The notes beneath the pieces were generated by a model. The model was not told the DNA's origin, searched no databases, and was given only the letters and a program-made list of their open reading frames with translations. 64,000 bases of DNA, from contig JAOZHS010000003.1 of assembly GCA_026014745.1 (NCBI GenBank), forward strand, positions 414,137-478,136, written 5' to 3'. A program made the translations under genes and the position numbers. The DNA comes from Candidatus Bathyarchaeota archaeon (GTDB lineage Archaea; Thermoproteota; Bathyarchaeia; Bathyarchaeales; Bathycorpusculaceae). Below, piece by piece: positions 42,966 to 50,800 of the stretch. How positions within the stretch are numbered: the first letter of the stretch is position 1; each line of letters starts with the position of its first letter.

Positions 42966-43832
42966 ATGCAGTTTCCCCGTAGCGTAAAACTCTGTTTAAT
43001 CGCAAGCCTGCTTTCCTTGACGGGATATGTTTTGTATCAGGCGATAGGCGGCTATGTCATCTTGTACGGTTACTTTACAGGAGTAGCTTCTTGGGTGCAT
43101 TATGTCAGTTTTTTGGGACCTGCCTTTTGGGCTTCCTTGGTCGGCATAAACTCGCGGTTGGCAGGATGCCTTGTCGGCTTAGGCGTGGTTTTTCTGTTAT
43201 GGCGTAAATCGCGCAGTTTTAGTCAAGTCAAAAAGCCAGTTGCTTGCGCGTTGGTTTTGGAGAGCCTCTATTTTGTCTCGATTATCCCCAACATGCTCGA
43301 ATTGCTCGACACGAACTCTTTCCTTTACAATGCCCCGCTTGGAGTCGGATACCTGTTTCAGGTTTGTTTTACTGTGCCGTTGCTTTGGCTTTTAGCCTAC
43401 AAAGTCGCCGCCTATAATCAACCAACCCAAAAGCAGGGTTTGCTCAAATTCGCAGCATTGGCCTTCGTTGGCTACGCGGTGGCACTGACAGCCAATGAGG
43501 TTTCACGGTGGACCAGCATGATTTCCGCAGAAACCTTAACGTTCATCCAAGGAATCAACGCCGTCGGATTCTTCAACGCATGGGCGCTAATGCCGTTTTC
43601 AGTGGTCTTCGCAGTTGTCGGCGCGTATCGGTTGTTTCAACAAAAAATCGCTGGAGCCATGCGCTGGTTCGGCGCCTCACTATTGGTCATTGGCTTAAAC
43701 TATACTATCTATTTGGGTTTCACCTACGCCGTAGGTGCGCTAAACACTTTGCCCTTGGTGGATATCTGGGCTGTCCCGCTGCTTGCGCTTGGAGCCGCAT
43801 TGGTTGCTGCATCGCGGAGCCAAAAAAGTTAA
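42966..43832 (+). CDS. Polytopic membrane protein, unknown
   Basis: 288 residues with about 8 hydrophobic helices and few charged residues. AAGGAGAAG ends 8 nt before ATG 42966. No enzymatic motif is visible. Charged residues near the helix ends (RKSRSFSQVKK, NQPTQKQ) suggest an even number of helices with both ends inside. No neighbour gives a clue. Family not recognised. Confidence 0.75.
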   Translation: MQFPRSVKLCLIASLLSLTGYVLYQAIGGYVILYGYFTGVASWVHYVSFLGPAFWASLVGINSRLAGCLVGLGVVFLLWRKSRSFSQVKKPVACALVLESLYFVSIIPNMLELLDTNSFLYNAPLGVGYLFQVCFTVPLLWLLAYKVAAYNQPTQKQGLLKFAALAFVGYAVALTANEVSRWTSMISAETLTFIQGINAVGFFNAWALMPFSVVFAVVGAYRLFQQKIAGAMRWFGASLLVIGLNYTIYLGFTYAVGALNTLPLVDIWAVPLLALGAALVAASRSQKS

Positions 43833-43866
43833 GTGGTCAAACCCTGTAAGCCACAAAGCGGTTATT

Positions 43867-44148
43867 ATGACCAAACAAGTCAACTTACCCCTACGCGTCT
43901 ATGAAGATTTAGCTAAAGCTTCAGATGAACTCTCCCTGATGGCGAAAAAGCCCGTGTCACAGGCGATGGCGGTGGATTTGCTTATGGAAATTTACCGCGC
44001 ATACCTTAGCAACCCCTGCACCTTGGATATGTTTAGCCAGCAACTTCAAAATGCGCAGTTGATGGACCCCAAAGAATTCGATGCGTACTGGGATGAACCT
44101 GCCCAAACAAAAGTGCCCAAACCTAAGGCTAAAACAAAAAAGGCATAA
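43867..44148 (+). CDS. Small helical (RHH-like) protein
   Basis: 93 residues from ATG 43867; a longer reading from 43783 would overlap the end of the membrane protein gene and lacks a ribosome site. The start TKQVNLPLRVYEDLAKASDELS, then KPVSQAMAVDLLMEIYRAYL, fits a ribbon-helix-helix DNA-binding fold (short strand followed by two helices). The C-terminal tail is basic (KPKAKTKKA). It may be a small transcription factor. Evidence is by shape only. Confidence 0.65.
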   Translation: MTKQVNLPLRVYEDLAKASDELSLMAKKPVSQAMAVDLLMEIYRAYLSNPCTLDMFSQQLQNAQLMDPKEFDAYWDEPAQTKVPKPKAKTKKA

Positions 44149-44180
44149 CACCGACCTACGGGTTAGGCAGCTGTTCTTTT

Positions 44181-44288
44181 CTACTGGTTTTCAACAGACT
44201 AATGGACTGTTTTTGCGTTAATAGGACCTACCCCCCCTTAGGTTTCTGCATAGAACCACTAATAGGATCCAAATAGACGCCAAATAGG
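44181..44288 (+). repeat. Dispersed intergenic repeat, copy 2
   Basis: Plus-strand copy, about 108 nt: CTACTGGTTTTCAAC, ACTAATGGACTG, GGACCTACCCCCCTTAGG, TTTCTGCATAGAACCAC, TAATAGGATCCAAATAG, ACGCCAAATAGG. It is nearly identical to copy 1 over the last 65 nt. It carries the ACCTA/TAGGT hairpin and the CCAAATAG direct repeat 11 nt apart. It lies in the gap between the RHH-like gene and the convergent selD gene. The rest of this gap (to 44475) holds only an ATTGC/GCAAT hairpin. Confidence 0.87.
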
Positions 44289-44475
44289 TTCGTTGAAAGC
44301 AAAAGAAAGCAATGATTGCACAATGCAATCGGGCACTAGCACCGCCCATTCGCAAGAGTCAAACCATATCTCACCAGCAAAACCCCCACCGCGCCTAAAT
44401 CTATAAACAATTTTCACACACTAACTAACGCCTTCCTCTCCCGCCTAAAAAAATGGCTTAAAAAGAAAAAAGCTG

Positions 44476-45495
44476 TTAGGCTTCGACGACTTTGGCGTCG
44501 CTAAGCACATTGACGTTGCCGGGGCCCGCTGCGACGTAGCCGACTTCGCAGTGCCGCACTTTTCGTTTGTCAAGCGCACTCTGGAAGTCGTCGGCGTGTT
44601 CTTTGGCGACTGCTATGAGCATGCCGCCTGCGGTTTCCTTAGCTTCGCCTGTTAGGAGCGGGTAACCGAAGACATCTGCAAGTGTGGGTGTTCCGCGGAT
44701 TACGTAGAGTTGGTTGATGACTATGTCGACTTTGCCCAGCATCGCCATGTTCGCCGAATGCCCCTTCAAGCCAAAGCCTGTGACGTCGGTGGAGGCGTGT
44801 ACGGGGACTTCTTGCATGGCTTCTGCAACTGGCTTGTTGGATTCAATCATGTTGGCAATCGCACCGTTGACTGCGTTCTCGATGAGGTCTTCGGGGATGC
44901 CTTCAAGCAGCTCTTTGCCTTCCTCTTCTTTGCGAAGCCGATAAGCAGCCATTGCTGGCGCGATACCGATGGGTTTGGTTAAGAAGAGTTTGTCGCCGAC
45001 TTGGGCGCCTCGGGTGTAGACGATTTTTGCGGGGTCAGCGATGCCTGTTGCTGCGCCGCCGATGATGGGCCAAGGGTTGCGGATGGTGTGTCCGCCGACA
45101 ACTTCGGTTCCCATTTCGCGGCAGAAGTCGCCTAAGCCTTTGAGCATGCCAACTGCAAGTTCATTGGGCATGTTCTCGGGGTAAGCCATGATTGTTAGAA
45201 CACTGGGGATTTTGGTGACGCCTAGGGCGTAGATGTCGCTTGTTACGTTGCTGCCTGCGATGCGTCCTTGGATTTCGGGTTCATCCACCATGGGCGTGAA
45301 GAAGTCAAGGGTGTTTAAAACAGCCAAGTGGGGCGCGATTTGGACGACGCTGCTGTTTTCCCATGCGCCAGCCAACACGTCCTCGCCATAGCCACAGCTC
45401 AAGCCTGCTTTTTCGAGCAAACCGCCAAGTTGGTACTGGGGCAGTTTACAGCTGCAACCGTGAACGGGGACAGCTTTGGTTAATCTATAGCTCAA
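44476..45495 (-). CDS. selD: Selenide, water dikinase (selenophosphate synthase)
   Basis: 339 residues from TTG 45495, fixed by a strong GAGGAGG ribosome site just upstream. SelD makes selenophosphate from selenide and ATP. The active-site motif is HGCSCK with Cys14, Cys16 and Lys17; Cys is used where many relatives have selenocysteine. Also visible are the metal-binding LDFFTPMVDEPEIQGRIAGSN, the NVTSDIYALG motif, VVGGHTI and TDVTGFGLKGH. It is the last gene of the DsrE-TusA-reductase-SelD operon. No SelB, tRNA-Sec or other selenocysteine machinery is in the window, so selenophosphate may go to selenouridine or a labile selenium cofactor. Confidence 0.96.
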   Translation of the reverse strand: MSYRLTKAVPVHGCSCKLPQYQLGGLLEKAGLSCGYGEDVLAGAWENSSVVQIAPHLAVLNTLDFFTPMVDEPEIQGRIAGSNVTSDIYALGVTKIPSVLTIMAYPENMPNELAVGMLKGLGDFCREMGTEVVGGHTIRNPWPIIGGAATGIADPAKIVYTRGAQVGDKLFLTKPIGIAPAMAAYRLRKEEEGKELLEGIPEDLIENAVNGAIANMIESNKPVAEAMQEVPVHASTDVTGFGLKGHSANMAMLGKVDIVINQLYVIRGTPTLADVFGYPLLTGEAKETAGGMLIAVAKEHADDFQSALDKRKVRHCEVGYVAAGPGNVNVLSDAKVVEA

Positions 45496-45562
45496 TTTCT
45501 GTTCCTCCTCTTCAGGTTATTAAATAATTTATGGAAGATATAAAAATTAAAAAGAAAGGAGA

Positions 45563-46855
45563 CTATTGCTCCTTTTTGCCTTGGATGATTTCTAGGAAGG
45601 CTTCAACGCGTGTCTTGATTTGTGCTGCGTCGCCCATAGCGTAGTCGGTTTCGATTTTGAGCATTGGCACGTCTAGGGCTTTGAGGGCGCGGTCGACCTT
45701 GACTCCTTCAACGTTGTAGTCATGGCAGTTCTGCAGAGTGTAGTAGATTACGCCGTCGGCTTTGAATTGCTTAGCAAGGTCAGTTACGGTGCTGATTCTG
45801 CGGTCGTTGGGTGTGAAGCAGGCGCAGGGGATTTTGCTATATTTCTCCACAATAGCCCACAGAAGCTCTTCGAGGCTGTCGCCTTTGGGTTCTACTAATT
45901 TGGAGAAGTAGCGGGTTCCAACACAGCTTTCTTCAACAACAACGGTAGCGCCGACTTCTTGGGCGATGCTGTGGAGTTTCCAGTTGGGAATTGCCATGGG
46001 GCAACCAGAAATCATCAATCGGGGTGCATCTTTGGGTGCTACGCCGACTCCGTTTTTAACGCGTTCTTCGAGTTCGTCGCAGAGTTCGTTGACTTTGGCG
46101 GCGAAGCGCACGGGGTCATCGTTGAAGCTGATTTGGTAGATAAGTAGCGCGTCTAAGCCGCTGATGGGGGAAGGGTTACTTTTGCGCAGGTTAGAGAGGC
46201 GCTGGAGCGCTTTGCGTTTGTTGTTGATGAGTTCGATGGATGCTTTGAGTTTTTCTGCGGTGATTTTGTTGCCTGTGACTTCTTCGATTTTGGTTTTGAA
46301 GGCTTCAACTTCTTTTAGCCAGAATTCTTTGCCTTTTTGGCTATCGGGGCAGTGGGGGATTTCAATCACGTAGGTGGGGATGAGTTCGTTTAGGAGTTCG
46401 TAGACTTTCTTTTTGCCGTCACAGGTGGTTTCGCCCACGACGAGGTCGCTTGATTGGAAGTAGGGGCAGGTGCGGTTTAATCTAAAGCCGTAGAAGGATT
46501 TGATGAGGGGACAGAGGTTGCGGGGGAGGACTGCTTCGGCGTCGGGGACGGAGAAGTCAGCGCCGCCACATAAGCCCACCATGCTGGCGTTGGCTGCGTA
46601 GGCGATTTCTTCGGGAGCGTAAACGCAAAACGCGCCGATGACTTTGTTGCCTGCTGCGCGTTGGTCATTTAATTCTTTGATTCGGCCGCCGTGGATTTCG
46701 GAGATCACGTAGTCGAAATAATCCATCTTTTTTGGCCTGTTCTTCTGGGTGAGGTAGACTGCCCCGAAGTATTGGCCTAAGATGTTAAGGAGTTGATTGT
46801 GTTTTTCGATGTCAATTCCTATGTTTTGCCACATTTCTATATATTTTTCTGACAT
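45563..46855 (-). CDS. Double-cubane-cluster reductase, 2-hydroxyacyl-CoA dehydratase-like
   Basis: 430 residues from ATG 46855; a TTG five codons earlier is less likely. It belongs to the FldB/HgdB fold family: VIGAFCVYAPEEIAYAANASMVGLCGG, LPRNLCPLIKSFYGF, CPYFQSSDLVVGETTCDGKKK and ISGCPMAIPNWKLHSIAQE hold the cluster Cys. The single-chain form with these motifs matches the double-cubane [8Fe-9S] anaerobic reductases (YjiM type) more than true dehydratases, which have two subunits. Such enzymes drive low-potential reductions with an ATPase activator (BadF/HgdC type), which is not in the window. Its place between tusA and selD suggests a reductive step in selenium handling (inference). Confidence 0.88.
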   Translation of the reverse strand: MSEKYIEMWQNIGIDIEKHNQLLNILGQYFGAVYLTQKNRPKKMDYFDYVISEIHGGRIKELNDQRAAGNKVIGAFCVYAPEEIAYAANASMVGLCGGADFSVPDAEAVLPRNLCPLIKSFYGFRLNRTCPYFQSSDLVVGETTCDGKKKVYELLNELIPTYVIEIPHCPDSQKGKEFWLKEVEAFKTKIEEVTGNKITAEKLKASIELINNKRKALQRLSNLRKSNPSPISGLDALLIYQISFNDDPVRFAAKVNELCDELEERVKNGVGVAPKDAPRLMISGCPMAIPNWKLHSIAQEVGATVVVEESCVGTRYFSKLVEPKGDSLEELLWAIVEKYSKIPCACFTPNDRRISTVTDLAKQFKADGVIYYTLQNCHDYNVEGVKVDRALKALDVPMLKIETDYAMGDAAQIKTRVEAFLEIIQGKKEQ

Positions 46856-46940
46856 ACAATCACGTGCCAATGCTGTGCAGAAACACAGAAACCATTATTA
46901 AAATTTTTTATTGAAAATATTAGAAATATTGATTAGAAAA

Positions 46941-47165
46941 CTATTTTCGCTTAATCAAAATCTTAAACTCGCCCTCAACCTTTGAGGCTTCAACAACTTC
47001 ATGCCCGTTGTTCTTAACCCAACGCTGCACATTATCAAACTCCAACTCACCCTCGCCAGTAACCTCAAGCAACTGCCCCGAAATCATCGCGTCAAGCTTA
47101 CGCTTCGTAAACGCCACAGGAATCGGACACATTTTGCCTTTAACATCAAGCTTCTCAACGCTCAC
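46941..47165 (-). CDS. TusA/SirA-family sulfur (selenium) carrier
   Basis: 74 residues from GTG 47165 with AGGTGA 6 nt upstream. The TusA signature is KGKMCPIPVAFTKRKLD, with the carrier Cys13 in CPxP. TusA proteins bear a persulfide for thiol transfer. It lies 13 nt after the DsrE gene and 85 nt before the reductase gene. In bacteria the fused TusA-DsrE protein YedF accompanies SelD; here both modules are separate and in the reverse order. This suggests a role in carrying selenium or sulfur to the SelD pathway. Confidence 0.92.
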   Translation of the reverse strand: MSVEKLDVKGKMCPIPVAFTKRKLDAMISGQLLEVTGEGELEFDNVQRWVKNNGHEVVEASKVEGEFKILIKRK

Positions 47166-47178
47166 AAAATCACCTATC

Positions 47179-47529
47179 TTAGAAGGTTAGGACTTTGTCG
47201 CTGTTAGTGGTCCACTCAACAAGATCATGGACAGTTGCAAGTTTAACGCCGTCGAGGAGGTCAGTTTGGGTTAAGCCGCGTGCTTCCACGCAGACACCAC
47301 AGGCTTTAACTTCTACGCCGCCCGCGATGAGGTCGGCAAGCATTTGACCGTAGTTAGTTAATCCTTGGGCGGGTTTTTGGCCTTTTTTGGCGAGGTAAAC
47401 GCCGTTTTCAAATAGCCATATGTTGACTTTGTTGCCTTCGAGGTCGGCGGTCCATGCGAATCGCAGAGCTGAGAGGGCACGTTCTTTAGCGTAAGGGGAT
47501 TCGAAAATTATAACAGTAAAGGTTACCAT
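47179..47529 (-). CDS. DsrE/DsrF-like sulfur-relay protein
   Basis: 116 residues from ATG 47529; the frame extends further but the added residues do not fit the fold. The DsrE pattern is VIIFESPYAKERALSALRFAWTA, GNKVNIWLFENGVYLAKKGQ and the Cys-bearing EVKACGVCVEARGL, followed by HDLVEWTTNSDKVL. The two Cys of the CGVC motif would carry a persulfide or perselenide. It is the first gene of the selD operon. A TATA-like TTAAATTAAATACTTTAAT lies about 30 nt upstream. Confidence 0.9.
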   Translation of the reverse strand: MVTFTVIIFESPYAKERALSALRFAWTADLEGNKVNIWLFENGVYLAKKGQKPAQGLTNYGQMLADLIAGGVEVKACGVCVEARGLTQTDLLDGVKLATVHDLVEWTTNSDKVLTF

Positions 47530-47670
47530 AACATATCGCCTGCCAAATAGGTGAATAGAGACTATTAAAGTATTTAATTTAACGGTTTCCATCAACCAAG
47601 CCATAAAACCACGCACAAACACAACGTTTCGGCAAGCATCCAGACGAATCAGTCTTAGCGGTTTGGAAGT

Positions 47671-47687
47671 GTGGCTTAAATAGCCAC
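47671..47687. promoter_or_regulatory. Inverted repeat over the lysR TATA box
   Basis: GTGGCTTAAATAGCCAC: arms GTGGCT and AGCCAC are complementary around TAAAT. The centre TTAAATAG is also the only good TATA-like box for the LysR gene, 47-54 nt before its ATG. A protein bound here would exclude TBP, so LysR autoregulation by repression is likely. It also lies 140 nt upstream of the dsrE start. Confidence 0.68.
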
Positions 47688-47729
47688 ATAAACAATAATA
47701 TCACAGCAAAATCTTCCAAGGTCAAAGCC

Positions 47730-48653
47730 ATGAGACTAGACTACTTAAACACCTTCCTTACTGTCGCTCGAACCCACAATTTCTCAGTTGCAGCCAAAGA
47801 ACTCCAAACCAGCCAAGGCACTGTGAGCCACCACATCGCCGCGCTGGAAGAATATTTTGAGGCAGAATTCTTCAAACGCACCCCCATCGGCGTCGACCTC
47901 ACCGACGAAGGACGCATCCTAAAAGAATCTGCCGAAAAAATTCTCCAAGAAGCCCAAGCCGCAAAAGCCAAAATCTCCGCATCCAAACACACCCTCTCAG
48001 GCATCGTACGCATCGCCGCATCCACCATACCTGAAGAGCACATCATCCCCGGACTCATTGCTGAATTCCAAAAGCATCACCCCGACGTGAAATTCAAAAT
48101 AAAAGCTGAAGACAGCCTAAGCAGCCTCACCAGCCTCCAAAACGGCGCCGTCGATTTTGCGGGGGTGGGCACAATTCGGGGCTTTGAAGAAAAATTTGAT
48201 TTCCTCGAAGTCGGCGAAGAGCAACTTGTACTGGTAGCCGCCTGCAATCACCCGTTGGCGAAGCGGAAAACCGTCAAATTAGCCGAAATCCTCTCATACC
48301 CCTTCATTAACCGTGAAGAAACCTCAGGAACAAGGCTTGAAATTGAGCAACTCCTAAAAAACAACGGCTACACACTGGAGGAACTAAAAGTAGTGTTTGA
48401 GTTGGGCAGCACCGAGTCGGTTTTGACTGCGGTTTCAGAGGGACGCGGCATAAGCATCCTGTCCTCGATAGCAGCACAGAAAGCACTCGCTGCAGGATTC
48501 ATAAACGTAATACGCATTGAAGAAGCCACAAAAACCCGTAAGCTCTACATGGTAAGACCTAAAATGGCGCTGCTTAAGCCTTCAGAGGTTTTCTGGGAAT
48601 TCTGCAAAGAATACAAATTCAAAGACCAAACCGTTGCATGCCCTGAATTCTAA
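47730..48653 (+). CDS. LysR-family regulator, selenium-metabolism type
   Basis: 307 residues. The N-terminal winged helix is YLNTFLTVARTHNFSVAAKEL, SQGTVSHHIAALEEYFEAEFF; the effector domain begins after GIVRIAASTIPEEHIIPGLI, a wording typical of the LysR subgroup found with SelD and YedF in anaerobes. DFAGVGTI, HPLAKRK and GRGISILSS are later landmarks. It is divergent from the DsrE-TusA-reductase-SelD operon, 200 nt apart, and is the likely regulator of both directions. LysR proteins are less common in archaea, suggesting the locus may have come from bacteria. The ligand is unknown. Confidence 0.94.
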   Translation: MRLDYLNTFLTVARTHNFSVAAKELQTSQGTVSHHIAALEEYFEAEFFKRTPIGVDLTDEGRILKESAEKILQEAQAAKAKISASKHTLSGIVRIAASTIPEEHIIPGLIAEFQKHHPDVKFKIKAEDSLSSLTSLQNGAVDFAGVGTIRGFEEKFDFLEVGEEQLVLVAACNHPLAKRKTVKLAEILSYPFINREETSGTRLEIEQLLKNNGYTLEELKVVFELGSTESVLTAVSEGRGISILSSIAAQKALAAGFINVIRIEEATKTRKLYMVRPKMALLKPSEVFWEFCKEYKFKDQTVACPEF

Positions 48654-48970
48654 AAGGGCAAATAAACCCAGATTTTTCCGTCCTTCATTTTCCACTCATA
48701 GAAGGTTAATGTGAAGGCGTCTTCTTTTTCGTATTCGCCAGTTTTTAGGTTGAAGCGCCATTCGTGGCAGGGACAAATAATCAAATCGCCATCAAGTTTG
48801 CCGCTGCTAAAGGCGCAGCCCATATGGGGGCATCTGTTGTCAAGGACGTAGATTTGTCCATGTTGCTTTACGAAAAGTATAGGGTTGCCGTTGATGTAGG
48901 TGTGCTTCATTGCGCCCTCGGATAATTCTGATTCGGCGATGCCTTCAAAATAATCGTCTTGATTTGCCAT
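48650..48970 (-). CDS. Rieske [2Fe-2S] protein
   Basis: 106 residues forming one Rieske domain: CPHMGC (Cys47, His49) and CPCHEW (Cys66, His69) are the cluster ligands, spaced as in the small soluble ferredoxins of the NirD/BphF group. No membrane anchor. It likely passes electrons to an oxygenase or reductase not seen here. Its stop overlaps the end of the LysR gene by 4 nt on the other strand. A link with the selenium operon is possible only by position. Confidence 0.93.
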   Translation of the reverse strand: MANQDDYFEGIAESELSEGAMKHTYINGNPILFVKQHGQIYVLDNRCPHMGCAFSSGKLDGDLIICPCHEWRFNLKTGEYEKEDAFTLTFYEWKMKDGKIWVYLPF

Positions 48971-49037
48971 AAGCCATCAAGTTGTTTACGGCAATTTGTA
49001 AGATAAGCTTTCTCATAGACAGCCGTTTCTGTTGTGG

Positions 49038-49802
49038 CTATGCGGTGGTGACGAAGCTGACGGAAAAGCCTGATTCGGCAGCGTTGAGCGGCGACACCGA
49101 GGCTAAGAGCCCGTTTTGTTGGTTAGTCATTTGAACCCTAGAAGCTGTAAAGTTGCCGATGACTCCGACGGTTCCGTTAACGTTTATTTGGCAGTCGCTA
49201 AGAGTTACGGTTCCGAAGTCAACAAGGTTGCTCATTTGATTGTTAATGGTTGGACGCTCCACTACCCATTCACCTGAGGACCGCGTTGAATTATAGATGA
49301 AGGACTCGCGAAAGCTCTGCCCCGTGGTGAGGTCACTTATTTGGATAAGCCATTCATCTCGGCTGGAATCAGTGAGGCTAATCGAAGCCGAAATCACATC
49401 AAAGGGGCTAACAATTATGTCGGACACCGTCACGGCATAGTCAGGCAGCAACTCGTACCAAGCACTATAAACAGCATTACCCCCCACTAAGTCATGTTCG
49501 GTACCCACCTGAATTAGCGATTTATCCGCTTGCCCACCGATGCCTATCCAAACCGAAGAATGCCCCGCAGGACCAGAAACATTCACTTGAGGCACCACCC
49601 AAGACGCACTAACGGCATAAATGTCTAATTCGTCGTTTACTACGCAGTCGGTGATGACGTATCCCGCCCAACTTAGACTTGTTACACTATGCCTATGAGA
49701 GCCAAGATAATCGGACAAGAAGTTTAGTGAAAACATCGAACCCACTAGCAAAACAAGCCAAACACCCACAACTAGAACAACACGCCCACTGTGCTTTACC
49801 AA
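49038..49802 (-). CDS. G1 (glutamic) peptidase, secreted
   Basis: 254 residues: an N-terminal anchor at 8-28 and a peptidase G1 (eqolisin) domain. SWAGYVI opens the fold; ASWVVPQV, HSSVWIGIGG and SLIQVG carry the catalytic Gln98, and SGEWVVERP carries Glu182. Both catalytic residues are present at the expected spacing. G1 peptidases were first known in fungi as acid proteases; archaeal and bacterial members are fewer. It would cut proteins outside the cell, perhaps at low pH. ATG/GTG choice at 49802 is not certain. Stand-alone gene. Confidence 0.88.
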   Translation of the reverse strand: MVKHSGRVVLVVGVWLVLLVGSMFSLNFLSDYLGSHRHSVTSLSWAGYVITDCVVNDELDIYAVSASWVVPQVNVSGPAGHSSVWIGIGGQADKSLIQVGTEHDLVGGNAVYSAWYELLPDYAVTVSDIIVSPFDVISASISLTDSSRDEWLIQISDLTTGQSFRESFIYNSTRSSGEWVVERPTINNQMSNLVDFGTVTLSDCQINVNGTVGVIGNFTASRVQMTNQQNGLLASVSPLNAAESGFSVSFVTTA

Positions 49803-49967
49803 AAAAAATCGCCAGAATGCAAAGGGAAAGAAGACTGACCCGTTTCACCCAATATGGGTGACACCACAAACAAGGGAAAGGGCAAATAAAACGCTTTGTT
49901 GTTGCAGACGCACACCACAAGATGCAATAATCAACTTTAATTTAGGCGACCTACAAAGCTTCTTTGT

Positions 49968-50798
49968 ATGATCCAAATAAAACCAATGCAGACAGAGGAT
50001 TACGATTTCGCGGTGGATTTAGCCAACACCATGGATTGGAGCATGGCTACCCAAGACTTCGAATTCATGGCTATGCTGGAACCTGAGGGTTGCCTCGTTG
50101 CCTTTGACGGTTCAAAACGCATTGGAATAGCAACCTGCGTCGGTTATGGCAAGCTGGGTTGGTTTGGCAACCTCATCGTGGAACCCCAGTACCGCAAAAG
50201 AGGCGTAGGCAGACAACTCGTAACATACGCAGTAGAGTATCTGCAGAGCATTAGCGTAAAAACGGTGGGACTCTATGCATATCCCCACCTTAGAGGCTTC
50301 TACGAAAGTTTAGGCTTCAGAGCAGACATAGACTTCGCGTTACTAAAAGCAGAGAATCCACGCGTAGAAGCTGCCGAGGAGCTACCTCGAACAGGCAGCC
50401 AATGGATAGCAATAGTTGAGGCCTTGGACCAAGCCTGTTTTGGCGGCGACCGAAAACGGCTACTGGAATCCATCATCGAAGACCCCGATAACCGAAGCTT
50501 CTGCATTTTCGACGGCACCAACTTGGCAGGGTATGTGGCGGCTACGGTTTATGAGCATACGGCGTGGATTGGACCTTTAATCGCCCAAACCATTGAAGCC
50601 GCAACGGCACTCACAAACACCATGGTCTCGAGGCTTGGCGACAAAACCGTCTATGCCGTCACACCCAAGGATTCGCCCCTCCACTTAGCGCTAACTTCTG
50701 CAGGGTTTAGTGAGGAATTCTCCGTTACAAGGATGTATTTAGGGCAAGTGACCGCAAAAAATTGTATATACTTGGCTGAATCTCTGGAACGCGGATAA
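49968..50798 (+). CDS. Two-domain GNAT acetyltransferase
   Basis: 276 residues. The N-terminal GNAT domain has the acetyl-CoA motif NLIVEPQYRKRGVGRQL and GFYESLGFRAD. The C-terminal half (from about 145, ALDQACFGGDRKRLLE to VTRMYLGQVT) is the second, degenerate GNAT-like domain typical of Acetyltransf_18 proteins. Substrate unknown. Its TATA-like TTTAATTTA lies about 30 nt before ATG 49968, so the transcript is probably leaderless. The next gene starts 2 nt after its stop. Confidence 0.88.
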   Translation: MIQIKPMQTEDYDFAVDLANTMDWSMATQDFEFMAMLEPEGCLVAFDGSKRIGIATCVGYGKLGWFGNLIVEPQYRKRGVGRQLVTYAVEYLQSISVKTVGLYAYPHLRGFYESLGFRADIDFALLKAENPRVEAAEELPRTGSQWIAIVEALDQACFGGDRKRLLESIIEDPDNRSFCIFDGTNLAGYVAATVYEHTAWIGPLIAQTIEAATALTNTMVSRLGDKTVYAVTPKDSPLHLALTSAGFSEEFSVTRMYLGQVTAKNCIYLAESLERG

Positions 50799-50800
50799 TT

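Noticed and set aside
45440-45460. Possible selenocysteine codon in selD
   Set aside because: The active-site positions are both TGC/TGT-type Cys codons on the minus strand; there is no in-frame TGA.
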